This document shows positions 10,404 to 19,106 of a stretch of 64,000 bases of DNA, one piece after another. The notes below the pieces were generated by a model, which saw nothing but the letters and a program-made list of their open reading frames with translations, searched no databases and was not told where the DNA came from. The translations under genes and the position numbers were made by a program. Source of the DNA: Pseudomaricurvus alcaniphilus (GTDB lineage: Bacteria; Pseudomonadota; Gammaproteobacteria; Pseudomonadales; Cellvibrionaceae); contig NZ_JAAOIX010000004.1 in the NCBI RefSeq assembly GCF_011440395.1, forward strand, positions 62,001 to 126,000. The letters run 5' to 3'. Positions within the stretch are counted from its first letter, which is position 1. The number at the start of each line of letters is the position of its first letter.

Positions 10404-12272
10404 CTATGCCCTGCTCTCCACCTGTTCGGGCTGCGCGTTTTTATCCCGGGGTCGCTGCGCCTCGACCTCCGCAGTCTCCGTCTCGTCCTGCAACGCCAGG
10501 GCGATAATGATGGCACCCTCCCCTGGCTTTAATTCTGCATCGATAGTAAACGGGGTAGCCAGCCCTTTGGCATCAATAAGGAACAGGGGCAGGCGGTTGC
10601 CTGAGTATTTTTTCCGGTAGGTAGCCCAATCAAATTCCCGGGTCAGGGGCGTACTCTTGATGGGCATGCCTTTGGACACCATGCTGATTAAATCGACGTA
10701 GGTTATGTCCTCGGAGAACAATTTCCGGCCCTGGTAACTGCTCGATGACTTGTGTTTCTCCGATTGGTTCTTGTCGGCATATGTCACCAGGCTGTAGATC
10801 TTGTCAGCGCCAAAATCGGCACTATAGTGCACCGTGGAAATGACATTGAGGTAGCGCTGTCGCGACAGTGCCAACAGGCCCCTGATACCCGCCAAATCCA
10901 GGTGCAGGTCGGCGTGGTCAGAAACCGGGTTGCCGTAATAGGTTTCCAGCCCGGCCATGCGCGCCTGGCGCACACTCTCCCAGCTGGAGTCGGCGAGCAC
11001 GCAACGCAAGTCGTGCTCCTTCAGCTCCTTCGCCAGGGCGATGGAGAAGGCATTGGCGCCGACGATCAAATAGCCCCGCGGAGAAGGCTCCGCCACTCCC
11101 AACCACGTCGCCAGCAGGCGCGCCGTGCTGCTCTGCAACACCACCGTACCGATAATCATGGAAAAGGTCAGCGGTACCAGCAAGGCCGCGTCCTGATAGC
11201 CGGCAGCCACCAGTTTATCGGCAAAAATAGCGGATATGGCCGCGGCTACAATTCCCCGCGGCGCAATCCAGGCCAACAAACCGCGCTCCGGCCAACTCAC
11301 ATCGAGGCCAATGGTACTCACCCAGATCTTGGCCGGACGGGCGACAAACTGCAGCACCAACAGCAACAGAAAAGCTTGCCAGCCCACCTGCGCCAACTGT
11401 TGCAAATCGATCCGCGCCGCCAACAGAATAAACAGCACCGAGATCAACAGTAAACTCAGGTGCTCCTTGAAGTTGAGAATCGGGTGAATATCCACTTCGC
11501 GCCGGTTGGCCAGCCACATACCCATCACGGTGACTGTGATCAACCCGGACTCGTGCTGGATGGCGTTGGAAATGCTGAACGCCCCCAACACCAGGCTGAG
11601 GGTGGCCAGGTTCTGCAGGTACTCGGGAATCCAGTTCTTGGCCAGCAAACGACCGAGCACATAACCCGCCAGAATGCCGCTCACCCCGCCGGTAAACACG
11701 GTCTGGAAAAACACCAGCAACACGTGCCTGATGGCCTGCTGTTCAACACTGGCGAGAATAAACTCGTAGGTTAGTACCGCCATCAACGCACCGATGGGGT
11801 CGATGGCGATGCCCTCCCAGCGCAGGATATTGGCCACCTTGCGAGTCGGCCGCACCGAGCGCAACATGGGCACAATCACTGTCGGTCCGGTGACGATCAC
11901 CACCGCTCCGAACAGCGCGCTCACCTGCCAGGAAAAATCCAGGATTAGCCGCGTCGCCACTGCCACGATAACCCAGGTGACCAGCGCACCCACGGAGATC
12001 ATGCGCTGCACCACCTTGTTCACGCCCTTGATTTCCTGCAGGTTCAGCGTCAGGCTGCCCTCAAACAGGATAATGGCCACCGACAGCGACACCATTGGCA
12101 AAAGCAGGTCGCCCAGCAACAAATCGGGTTGCAACCAGCCGGAGATCGGCCCCGCTACCAGGCCGACCAGCAACAGGAACAGAATCGCGGGCAGGCGCAC
12201 CCGCCAGGCCACCCACTGGCACAACATGGCCAGCAATAATACGAAGGCAACGACCAACTCTACATGGGGCAT
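10404..12272 (-). CDS. CPA1-type cation/proton antiporter with C-terminal RCK-like domain
   Basis: 622 residues. The N-terminal 400 residues form about a dozen membrane helices typical of Na+(K+)/H+ antiporters, with the conserved SVAIILFEGSLTL, VTGPTVIVPML and EGIAIDPIGA motifs. The latter two contain the TGP and ID(P) residues around the ion site of NhaP-type transporters. A cytosolic nucleotide-binding TrkA-N-like domain follows (GYLIVGANAFSIALAKEL, about 405-520). The protein then ends with a TrkA-C-like segment and a charged tail. It probably exchanges Na+ or K+ for protons across the inner membrane with nucleotide or ion gating. It is convergent with glnN and transcribed alone. Confidence 0.9.
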   Translation of the reverse strand: MPHVELVVAFVLLLAMLCQWVAWRVRLPAILFLLLVGLVAGPISGWLQPDLLLGDLLLPMVSLSVAIILFEGSLTLNLQEIKGVNKVVQRMISVGALVTWVIVAVATRLILDFSWQVSALFGAVVIVTGPTVIVPMLRSVRPTRKVANILRWEGIAIDPIGALMAVLTYEFILASVEQQAIRHVLLVFFQTVFTGGVSGILAGYVLGRLLAKNWIPEYLQNLATLSLVLGAFSISNAIQHESGLITVTVMGMWLANRREVDIHPILNFKEHLSLLLISVLFILLAARIDLQQLAQVGWQAFLLLLVLQFVARPAKIWVSTIGLDVSWPERGLLAWIAPRGIVAAAISAIFADKLVAAGYQDAALLVPLTFSMIIGTVVLQSSTARLLATWLGVAEPSPRGYLIVGANAFSIALAKELKEHDLRCVLADSSWESVRQARMAGLETYYGNPVSDHADLHLDLAGIRGLLALSRQRYLNVISTVHYSADFGADKIYSLVTYADKNQSEKHKSSSSYQGRKLFSEDITYVDLISMVSKGMPIKSTPLTREFDWATYRKKYSGNRLPLFLIDAKGLATPFTIDAELKPGEGAIIIALALQDETETAEVEAQRPRDKNAQPEQVESRA

Positions 12273-12412
12273 AATTTATTCTGGCGTGGAAGATATGCCA
12301 CCATTATGGCCTGTCGGTTAGCGAAAGCCAGTCCGGCGCCGGCTTTTTCACACAGCGAACAGTGCCAGGCCATAGACGAGCTGTGGCCCCACGAGCAATC
12401 GCCCCGCGTCTC

Positions 12413-12979
12413 TTAAACATGCAAGCGCCTGGCGATGGTGAGAATCGCCGCTACGCTGATGGCATCGGTAATTTCCCCGCGCTCTACCATCGCCACCGCC
12501 GTAGTAAACGCAACCCGCTTGACGGTGATATCCTCGGTGGCTTCCGGACTGGCTTGGGCCTGGGTCAGGCCGGTCGCCAGGTATACCAGCGCCTCTTCGT
12601 CACAAACCGAATTGGACAGGTGCAGGTGCAGTATTTGTTGCCATTGGTCCGCCAACAGCCCGGTTTCCTCCTGCAACTCCCGTTGTGCCGCGGCCAGCGG
12701 TTGCTCCTGCAGCGGTGCTCCACCCTCGGGAATCTCCCAGCTGTAGCAGCCGAGCGCATAGCGTGTCTGGCCGACCAGCCACAAATGTTGTTCCTCATCC
12801 AGCGCGATCACGCCGATGGCCCTGCTTTTGAAGTGCACCACGCCGTAAATTCCGTCGGTATCGGCCGGGGTTTTTACTTCATCATGACTAACCCTGATCC
12901 AGGGATTTTCATACACAGTTTCTCGCGACAGCCGCTGCCAGGGGCCGACACTCTCAGCCTGGTCGGTAATCTTTGCCAT
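12413..12979 (-). CDS. NUDIX hydrolase (ADP-ribose pyrophosphatase-like)
   Basis: 188 residues from the ATG at 12979, chosen because AGGTG lies 4-5 bases upstream. The open frame continues further upstream but without a good ribosome binding site. The Nudix box is perfect: G-GAPLQ-E-QPLAAAQ-RE-L-Q-EE-T-G-L. The family hydrolyses nucleoside diphosphates linked to another moiety. The YGVVHFKSRAIGVIALDEEQHLWLVGQ segment with the downstream box resembles ADP-ribose/NDP-sugar pyrophosphatases. The exact substrate is not predictable. It is divergent from the CHAD gene across a 184-base gap. Confidence 0.9.
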   Translation of the reverse strand: MAKITDQAESVGPWQRLSRETVYENPWIRVSHDEVKTPADTDGIYGVVHFKSRAIGVIALDEEQHLWLVGQTRYALGCYSWEIPEGGAPLQEQPLAAAQRELQEETGLLADQWQQILHLHLSNSVCDEEALVYLATGLTQAQASPEATEDITVKRVAFTTAVAMVERGEITDAISVAAILTIARRLHV

Positions 12980-13163
12980 TTTCACCTGCTCATCGTGATC
13001 AGTTTGGAATCGAGGCACTATCATAACCTTTCCGGGGTGACAGCCCCAGCCGGGTGCTAACTGTGTTAACCTGTCGCAAACCCTTGCAGCACATTTACAG
13101 AAACGTTTACAGCGACATTTACGGAGACAAGGCTCTCCATTTAACAGCAAAAATACTCCGGCC

Positions 13164-14726
13164 ATGAACCTGACCCGATGGTACCAGCTCGACACCCCGC
13201 TTGACCCCGACGCGGTGCAGCCCCGTTGCCAGGCACTACAAATTTCACTGAGCCATTGCGCTGATAACACCTGCAGCATCGAGCTGTATGACAGCTTTGA
13301 CTGGTTGTTGTGGCAAAAAAACTTTTTACTGCTGCGCCTGAATGACCAGGTCAACCTGGTCCAGGTGCCAAAGACACGGCTTGTCTATAGCGAAGCTGTC
13401 AACTGGCCCAAGGGCGACATTGGCGCTGCCGATCTGCCCGCCGGGCTGGGCGCGGAGATTGCGTCCCTGATCCGGCCGCGGGTGGTGTTTGCCCGCCTTC
13501 GGGTTGACTGGGCAACGTCGACATTTGCCGTTCGCGACGATGAAGACAAATTGATCGGCCACCTGCTCAGCCACCACTTTTCCTGCGCTGGCAACCAGCC
13601 GGACAATAGCCCCCTGGCACCAGTATACGGGGTTGAGCCGCAGCCTCTGAAAGGTTATAGCACGCCAATAAAACGGCTGCGCAAGGCCCTGCAACCCGCA
13701 AAGGGCCACAGCGGCGACAGCGTAAAACTGGTGCTCGCGCCCTGGGTTGAGCGCCTGTTCGCCAGCGGTTATCGCAGTAAACCACAGCTGCAATTCACTG
13801 CCGCCACGCCGGTGCAGCAAGTGCTGCAGCGCTGTATCAGCGCCAACCTCGACTGCGCGCAGGCCAACATCGACGGCATCAGCCGCGATCGGGACCCGGA
13901 ATTCCTGCACGATTACCGGGTCGCCCTGCGCCGCACCCGGGCGCTATTGTCGCTGCTGAAAGAGGTTTATGAGCCACAGTTCAGCCTCCAGGTGAAGCGG
14001 CAACTGGGCGAACTGGCCAGCCGCACCAACACCCTGCGCGACCTCGATGTGTGGCTGCTGGATAGCGATAGCTACCGGGCCATGCTGCCGCAGGAGCTGC
14101 AGCCGGGTTTTGAATTGCTGGCCAGGGCGCTGGCCAAACAGCGCCAGGCCAGCCTGCGACAGGTGCAAAAATTCCTCCGCGACCCGGAAACCCTGCAACA
14201 GCTGGAAAGTATCCGCCGACAATTTACAAACAATGACCCCTCGCTCCACGGCCGCAGGGCCGAGCTGTCCGGCACAGTGGTCGCCGCCAAAGCAGTGCGC
14301 AAACACCGCGGCAAAATCGCACGCCTGTGCGCACAAGCCAGCCCGGATTGCGCCGACGAACACATTCATGAAATCCGTATTGAGTGTAAAAAGCTTCGCT
14401 ACCTGACCGAGCTGTTTCAGCCGATCGCCAACCAGGATGCCTGGCAAGCTTTGACCGGCCAGCTGAAGGCACTGCAGGATATGCTCGGCCGCTTTAACGA
14501 CCTGGCGGTGCAGCAGCAATTTCTCAGCACAACAATCAGCGCGCTTGCCGGTGCCAAAAACCTCGACCCGCAAGCCAGCCTCGCCGCTGGCGGCCTGTTG
14601 AGCCTGTTGCACCAGCAACACCTGGCAGAGAAGCATCGGGTGTTGACAGCGCTCAAGGACTTTCACAACCAGCCAAACGACGCTGTGGTTGCCGACCTGT
14701 TCCCGGCAACAGCAACAGTGCCATAA
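13164..14726 (+). CDS. CHAD-domain protein with divergent N-terminal domain
   Basis: 520 residues. The C-terminal half (about 225-500) is a helical CHAD domain with its hallmark conserved histidine/arginine helices: H249-D-Y-R-V-A-L-R-R-T-R and H402-E-I-R-I-E-C-K-K-L-R. CHAD domains bind polyphosphate through these basic residues. The N-terminal 160 residues are beta-rich and might be a degenerate CYTH-like domain, but I see no ExExK motif there. The gene heads a tight operon: 17 bases to a ParA-like ATPase, which overlaps a CYTH gene. That context supports a role on or around polyphosphate. Confidence 0.85.
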   Translation: MNLTRWYQLDTPLDPDAVQPRCQALQISLSHCADNTCSIELYDSFDWLLWQKNFLLLRLNDQVNLVQVPKTRLVYSEAVNWPKGDIGAADLPAGLGAEIASLIRPRVVFARLRVDWATSTFAVRDDEDKLIGHLLSHHFSCAGNQPDNSPLAPVYGVEPQPLKGYSTPIKRLRKALQPAKGHSGDSVKLVLAPWVERLFASGYRSKPQLQFTAATPVQQVLQRCISANLDCAQANIDGISRDRDPEFLHDYRVALRRTRALLSLLKEVYEPQFSLQVKRQLGELASRTNTLRDLDVWLLDSDSYRAMLPQELQPGFELLARALAKQRQASLRQVQKFLRDPETLQQLESIRRQFTNNDPSLHGRRAELSGTVVAAKAVRKHRGKIARLCAQASPDCADEHIHEIRIECKKLRYLTELFQPIANQDAWQALTGQLKALQDMLGRFNDLAVQQQFLSTTISALAGAKNLDPQASLAAGGLLSLLHQQHLAEKHRVLTALKDFHNQPNDAVVADLFPATATVP

Positions 14727-14743
14727 TCCTGCCGGGGTATTGC

Positions 14744-15493
14744 TTGAAAACAATTGCGTGTTACAGCATAAAAGGTGGCGTGGGCAAAACCGCAGCCGCG
14801 GTTAACTTTGCCCTCACCGCTGCCGAAGATGGCAATCGGGTACTGCTGATCGACCTCGACCCACAGGGGGCGTCGTCCTTTTATTTCCGGGTCAAACCCT
14901 CCAGCAAACTGAAAGCAAAGCTGTTTCTCAGCGAACAGGAAAAATTGCGCCAGAACATTCGCGCCTCGGATTACGCCAACCTCGATATCCTGCCCGCCAA
15001 TTTGTCATACCGTAATTTTGACGTCATGTTCAAGCAGATGTCCCGTTCAAAACACCAGTTGCGCAAGGTGCTGAAAAGCCTGAAAAGTGATTATGACCTG
15101 CTGTTGCTGGATTGCCCGCCCAGCATTTCACTGCTGTCGGAAAACGTATTCAACGCCGCAGACCTGGTTCTGGTACCGGTCATCCCCACCACTCTCTCCG
15201 AACGTACCCTGGGGCAGCTGTGGCGGTTTTTCAAAGACAACGACTATGACACCCGTAAAATCTGTCCCTTCCTGTCCATGGTGAACTACCGAACCCGCAT
15301 GCATAAGGATGTGTCAGAGCGCCTGCACAAGGACTACAAACGCGTGCTGCAAGGCTATATACCCCTGTCGGCCGAAATCGAAAAAATGGGCGCCCAGCGA
15401 GCGCCAATTTTTGCCTACGCCCGTAACCATATCGCGGCCAAGTGTTACCAAATGATGTGGAGTGAACTGAGAAACAGGATTGAAGCCCTATGA
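14744..15493 (+). CDS. ParA/MinD-like partitioning ATPase
   Basis: 249 residues, TTG start. The deviant Walker A motif K10-G-G-V-G-K-T16 begins the protein, with DLDPQGASSFYF (A') and LLLLDCPPSISLL (Walker B-like) downstream. Such ATPases dimerise on ATP and bind DNA or membrane to position cargo. The gene is not next to parB or an origin. It is wedged between a CHAD gene (17 bases upstream) and a CYTH gene (ATGA overlap at its stop), so its cargo is likely related to those products rather than a plasmid. The start has a weak GGGG ribosome binding motif; the TTG is the first usable start. Confidence 0.9.
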   Translation: MKTIACYSIKGGVGKTAAAVNFALTAAEDGNRVLLIDLDPQGASSFYFRVKPSSKLKAKLFLSEQEKLRQNIRASDYANLDILPANLSYRNFDVMFKQMSRSKHQLRKVLKSLKSDYDLLLLDCPPSISLLSENVFNAADLVLVPVIPTTLSERTLGQLWRFFKDNDYDTRKICPFLSMVNYRTRMHKDVSERLHKDYKRVLQGYIPLSAEIEKMGAQRAPIFAYARNHIAAKCYQMMWSELRNRIEAL

Positions 15494-15963
15494 CTGCACT
15501 GGAAATCGAACGTAAATTCCTGCTGGCCGAGCTGCCAACCCCGCTGAACTTGGACGACAGCGTGCCAATCCAGCAGGGATATATAGCCCTGACACCAGAC
15601 AGCCGCGAGGTGCGGGTGCGGCGCAAGGGCGAGGGTTGCTATTTAACCGTGAAAGTCGGCCGCGGCCTGACTCGGCAGGAGACCGAAATAGACATTGATG
15701 AGGCGCAGTTTGCTGCCCTGTGGGCGACCACCGCAGACGCGCGCCTGGACAAGATTCGCCACCACTATCCCTGGGGTGAGCACCTGATCGAAGTCGACCA
15801 ATACCAGGGGTCGCTGGCCCCGCTGCTGGTTGCCGAGGTGGAATTCGAGTCGGAGCAAGCCAGCCGCGATTTCAGGCCGCCACCCTGGTTTGGTGAGGAG
15901 ATCACCGACGACCTGCGTTTTTCCAACTACAACCTCGCCACTGTCGGTCTGCCGCCCCTGTAA
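15490..15963 (+). CDS. CYTH-domain protein (inorganic triphosphatase-like)
   Basis: 157 residues, ATG overlapping the ParA-like gene's stop. It opens with the CYTH signature E5-I-E-R-K9 (ExExK). Alternating basic and acidic strands follow (REVRVRRKGEGCYLTVKVG, QETEIDIDEAQF, LIEVDQY, VAEVEFESEQ) and form the triphosphate tunnel. Stand-alone bacterial CYTH proteins of this size usually hydrolyse inorganic tripolyphosphate or act as thiamine triphosphatase/adenylate cyclase-like enzymes. Co-transcription with a CHAD protein favours a polyphosphate-related substrate, which is inference. Confidence 0.9.
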   Translation: MTALEIERKFLLAELPTPLNLDDSVPIQQGYIALTPDSREVRVRRKGEGCYLTVKVGRGLTRQETEIDIDEAQFAALWATTADARLDKIRHHYPWGEHLIEVDQYQGSLAPLLVAEVEFESEQASRDFRPPPWFGEEITDDLRFSNYNLATVGLPPL

Positions 15964-16023
15964 CCCGGTTCGCTGCAACCCTGCCACCCAGGCGCACTGT
16001 ACAAGCCGCTGTGCGGTCTGTTT

Positions 16024-16116
16024 AAACAGCTTGAGCGAACAGGGTAAAACAGCTTGAGCGGCCAGGTGAAAACAGCCTGAGATCAGAATTTTAAAACAGC
16101 TTAAGCTGCTCCAGCT
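16024..16116. repeat. 23-bp tandem repeat, four units, entering rnhB
   Basis: Units starting AAACAGC begin at 16024, 16047, 16070 and 16094 (spacing 23, 23, 24). The last unit includes the final codons of rnhB on the minus strand. The array therefore looks like an expansion of the rnhB 3' end into the gap between the convergent CYTH and rnhB genes. Confidence 0.8.
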
Positions 16117-16696
16117 TCGCCTGGACCGGGCCAAACGAGCGCCGGTGAATAGGGCTGACCCCCAGCTGCTCCAGCGCCTGCAGATGCACCGAAGTCGGGT
16201 AGCCCTTGTGACCGGCAAAGCCGTAACCCGGGTACTGCTGATCGAAGGCGACCATTTCCCGGTCGCGGGTCACCTTGGCGAGAATGGACGCGGCACTGAT
16301 GGCCGCCACCCGGCTGTCACCCTTGACCACCGCTTCCGCCGGATAGTCCCAGCGCGGTATCTTGTTGCCGTCCACCCACACGTGCTGCGGCTCGACCTCC
16401 AGGCCCTGCACTGCCCGGGTCATAGCCAGCAGGCTGGCCTGGAGAATATTGAGGCGATCAATTTCCACCACGCTGGCACGCGCTACACAGAAACTTTTTG
16501 CCTTGGTGCGGATTTCTTCAAACAGGAATTCGCGCTTTTTTTCGCTGAGCTTCTTCGAATCTGCCAGCCCGGCAATGGGCTTGTCCGGATCCAGAATGAC
16601 CGCTGCCGCCACCACATCACCGGCCAGCGGGCCGCGCCCGACTTCGTCGACACCCGCACCCAGCTCACCCGAATAGACACTGACAAAAGGCTGCAT
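16091..16696 (-). CDS. rnhB: Ribonuclease HII
   Basis: 201 residues from ATG at 16696; a TTG one codon earlier is less likely. It removes RNA from RNA-DNA hybrids and single ribonucleotides from DNA in the cytoplasm. The type 2 RNase H active-site carboxylates are visible: Asp-Glu in [13 protein letters not shown], Asp in VWVDGN, and Asp in the later KVTRDREM segment. It starts 3 bases after the lpxB stop, so it is the last gene of the lipid A operon, as in pseudomonads and enterobacteria. The following dnaE of those genomes is absent here. Confidence 0.95.
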   Translation of the reverse strand: MQPFVSVYSGELGAGVDEVGRGPLAGDVVAAAVILDPDKPIAGLADSKKLSEKKREFLFEEIRTKAKSFCVARASVVEIDRLNILQASLLAMTRAVQGLEVEPQHVWVDGNKIPRWDYPAEAVVKGDSRVAAISAASILAKVTRDREMVAFDQQYPGYGFAGHKGYPTSVHLQALEQLGVSPIHRRSFGPVQAKLEQLKLF

Positions 16697-16699
16697 CAA

Positions 16700-17842
16700 T
16701 CACTCCCTGCCAATCAATTGCAACACCGCGGCTGCGGCCTTTTCACTGGCGTCACAGCGAATATGTTCGTGTATCTCGGTAAAACGCTGTTGCAGGCGAC
16801 GCACTTCCTGCGGCTGTTGCAGGTAAGCCAGGACTTCCCTGCCGAGGCGTTCGGGGGTGACGTCATCCTGCAAAATCTCGGGTACCAGGGGCTCGTCCGC
16901 CAGCAAATTGGGCAGGGCAAAGTGCCGGGTTTTCACCAGCCGTGACAGAATCCAGTAGCCCAATTTGGAAAACTTGTACGCCACCACCATCGGGCGCTTC
17001 AACAGCATGGCCTCAAGGCTGGTGGTGCCGGAGGCCATCAATACCACTTCCGCCGCCGTCATTACGGTCTGCGACTGGCCGTCGATAATTTGCAGCGGCA
17101 GTGGTGTCGGCAGCGCCGCCAGCTGCTGTTCGATTTGCACCCTGCGGGCGGCGTTAGCCGCGGGCACCACAAACTGCACATCCGGGCACTGCTGCAAGCA
17201 CCAGGCCGCGGCCCGCCAAAAAACCGGACCCAGTATGTTCACCTCACCGCCGCGGCTGCCCGGCAACAATGCGACATAGCGTACCTGCGCATCCAGCCCG
17301 AGACTGGCGCGAGCAGCTTGCTGATCGGAATGCAGCGGAATCTGGTCGGCCAGCGGGTGGCCGACAAAACAGACCGGCACCTGGTGTTGCTGGTAAAAGC
17401 TGGCCTCGAACGGCAGCAGGGTCAACATCAGGTCCACCGCTCGGGCGATTTTGACGATGCGCTTTTGCCGCCACGCCCAGACCGAAGGGCTGACATAGTG
17501 CACTGTGGCAATGCCTTTGGCCCGCAGTGTCTCCTCCAGGCTGAGGGTGAAGTCCGGCGAGTCGATCCCGATAAATACGTCCGGCGGATTGCGGCTAAAA
17601 TGGGTGGCCAAATGTCGGCGAATACGCAGCAATTCAAACAGGCGTTTGAGGGGTTCGATCAACCCCATCACCGCCAGGCGGTCCTGGGGGAAAAAGCTGT
17701 TAAAGCCCAGCGCCAGCATGCGCGGGCCACCGATACCTTCAAACACGGCGTCGGGATAGCGCTTTTGCAGAGCCGCCATCAGGCCGGCACCCAGCATATC
17801 GCCAGACGCCTCCCCGACGACAATACCCACACGCAAGGACAT
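16700..17842 (-). CDS. lpxB: Lipid-A-disaccharide synthase
   Basis: 380 residues, normal length. A peripheral inner-membrane glycosyltransferase (GT19) that condenses UDP-2,3-diacylglucosamine with lipid X to form lipid A disaccharide phosphate. The N-terminal GEASGDMLGAGLM motif, the FIGIDSPDF strand and the C-terminal MASGTTSLEAMLLKRPMVVAYK UDP-binding motif are all present. It lies 11 bases after lpxA in the lpxD-fabZ-lpxA-lpxB-rnhB run, the canonical order for this pathway. Confidence 0.96.
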   Translation of the reverse strand: MSLRVGIVVGEASGDMLGAGLMAALQKRYPDAVFEGIGGPRMLALGFNSFFPQDRLAVMGLIEPLKRLFELLRIRRHLATHFSRNPPDVFIGIDSPDFTLSLEETLRAKGIATVHYVSPSVWAWRQKRIVKIARAVDLMLTLLPFEASFYQQHQVPVCFVGHPLADQIPLHSDQQAARASLGLDAQVRYVALLPGSRGGEVNILGPVFWRAAAWCLQQCPDVQFVVPAANAARRVQIEQQLAALPTPLPLQIIDGQSQTVMTAAEVVLMASGTTSLEAMLLKRPMVVAYKFSKLGYWILSRLVKTRHFALPNLLADEPLVPEILQDDVTPERLGREVLAYLQQPQEVRRLQQRFTEIHEHIRCDASEKAAAAVLQLIGRE

Positions 17843-17853
17843 TCAGTATTTTC

Positions 17854-18633
17854 TCAGCGAACGATGCCACGGCTTGACGACTGCAGGGTTTCGATCAGCA
17901 GTCGAACCGGCTGGCAGTCAGCAGCGAGGGACTCAAGTTCCACCAGGGCTTCCGCCAGGGTCAGCTTGCGTCGATAGATAATCTTGTAGGCCTTGTTAAT
18001 GCCAGCGATATCTTCCTTGCTAAAACCGCGCCGCCGCAGTCCCTCGGAATTTATGCTCTTGGCCTCGGCCGGGTTGCCGCTCACCATCACGTAAGCGGGC
18101 ACGTCCTTGCCGATGCCGCAGCCCATACCGGTAAAGGCGTGGGCGCCGATCCGACAAAACTGATGCACCAGGGTATAACCGCTGAGAATGGCCCAGTCGT
18201 CCACGTAGACGTGGCCAGCCAGGGCGGCGTTATTGACCAGGATGCAGTGATTGCCGATGACACTGTCGTGGCCGACGTGGACATAAGCCATCAACAGATT
18301 GTCACTGCCGATACGGGTTTCACCCTGGTCCTGCACCGTGCCGCGATGGATGGTTACCCCCTCGCGGATAACATTGTTATCCCCCATAACCAGGCGGGTA
18401 TCTTCACCTTTGTACTTGAGGTCGGGTGTGTCTTCGCCCACCGACGAGAACTGGAAAATATGATTGTTGCGACCAATAACCGTGGGGCCCTTGATAATCA
18501 CATGGGACTCAATCCGGCAGCCGTCACCAATCTCCACCCCCGGCCCAACAATAGACCAGGGACCAACACTGACGCCCTCACCCAGGCGGGCGGCAGGATC
18601 AATAATCGCGCGGGGATCAATCAATGCGGTCAC
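17854..18633 (-). CDS. lpxA: UDP-N-acetylglucosamine O-acyltransferase
   Basis: 259 residues. It carries out the first committed step of lipid A synthesis, transferring 3-hydroxyacyl from ACP to UDP-GlcNAc. A left-handed beta-helix of hexapeptide repeats fills the first 190 residues. The catalytic His lies in the MAYVHVGHDSVIGNH segment, and the LxRRGF-type LRRRGFSKEDI helix marks the start of the C-terminal helical domain. It starts 2 bases after the fabZ stop. Chain-length specificity cannot be judged by eye. Confidence 0.96.
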   Translation of the reverse strand: MTALIDPRAIIDPAARLGEGVSVGPWSIVGPGVEIGDGCRIESHVIIKGPTVIGRNNHIFQFSSVGEDTPDLKYKGEDTRLVMGDNNVIREGVTIHRGTVQDQGETRIGSDNLLMAYVHVGHDSVIGNHCILVNNAALAGHVYVDDWAILSGYTLVHQFCRIGAHAFTGMGCGIGKDVPAYVMVSGNPAEAKSINSEGLRRRGFSKEDIAGINKAYKIIYRRKLTLAEALVELESLAADCQPVRLLIETLQSSSRGIVR

Positions 18634-18635
18634 CC

Positions 18636-19073
18636 TCAGACTTTGCGATCGGCACAGAGAATCGTGGCCGAAGCAGCGAGCACACCATCAACCGTGGCGC
18701 GACACTCAAACTTCCAGATACCACGCTTTTCCGATACTACCCGGGACTCCAGGTCGAGACGGTCACCGGGGATAACCTGGCGTTTGAAACGCACATTATC
18801 CGCTCCGGCAAACAGGTAGATGGAACCATCCGCCGGCTTTTTGTTCAGCGTCTTAAAACCGAGAATGCCCGCCGCCTGGGCCAGGGCTTCAACAATCATT
18901 ACTCCCGGAAATATGGGCGCCTGGGGAAAGTGGCCGTTGAACACATGCTCATTGATGGAGACGTTCTTGTAAGCGCGGATATAGTCACCCTCCACCAGTT
19001 CAACAACCCGATCCACCAGTAAGAATGGATAGCGATGGGGCAGGTATTCACGAATTTCGTTGGTATGCATCAT
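18636..19073 (-). CDS. fabZ: 3-hydroxyacyl-ACP dehydratase FabZ
   Basis: 145 residues with hot-dog fold. Active-site His in [13 protein letters not shown] and Glu in [14 protein letters not shown] are intact. It dehydrates 3-hydroxyacyl-ACP in fatty acid elongation and thus competes with LpxA for the same substrate, which explains its place between lpxD and lpxA. The first two codons are both ATG; either may be used. The gap to lpxD is 33 bases. Confidence 0.96.
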   Translation of the reverse strand: MMHTNEIREYLPHRYPFLLVDRVVELVEGDYIRAYKNVSINEHVFNGHFPQAPIFPGVMIVEALAQAAGILGFKTLNKKPADGSIYLFAGADNVRFKRQVIPGDRLDLESRVVSEKRGIWKFECRATVDGVLAASATILCADRKV

Positions 19074-19106
19074 TAGCTCAATCCTGAGAGTAGTGTAATT
19101 CTTGGC

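Noticed and set aside
13164-15493. Plasmid-type parA/parB partition locus
   Set aside because: No parB-like gene, no parS-like repeats and no replication genes are adjacent; the ATPase sits between CHAD and CYTH genes.
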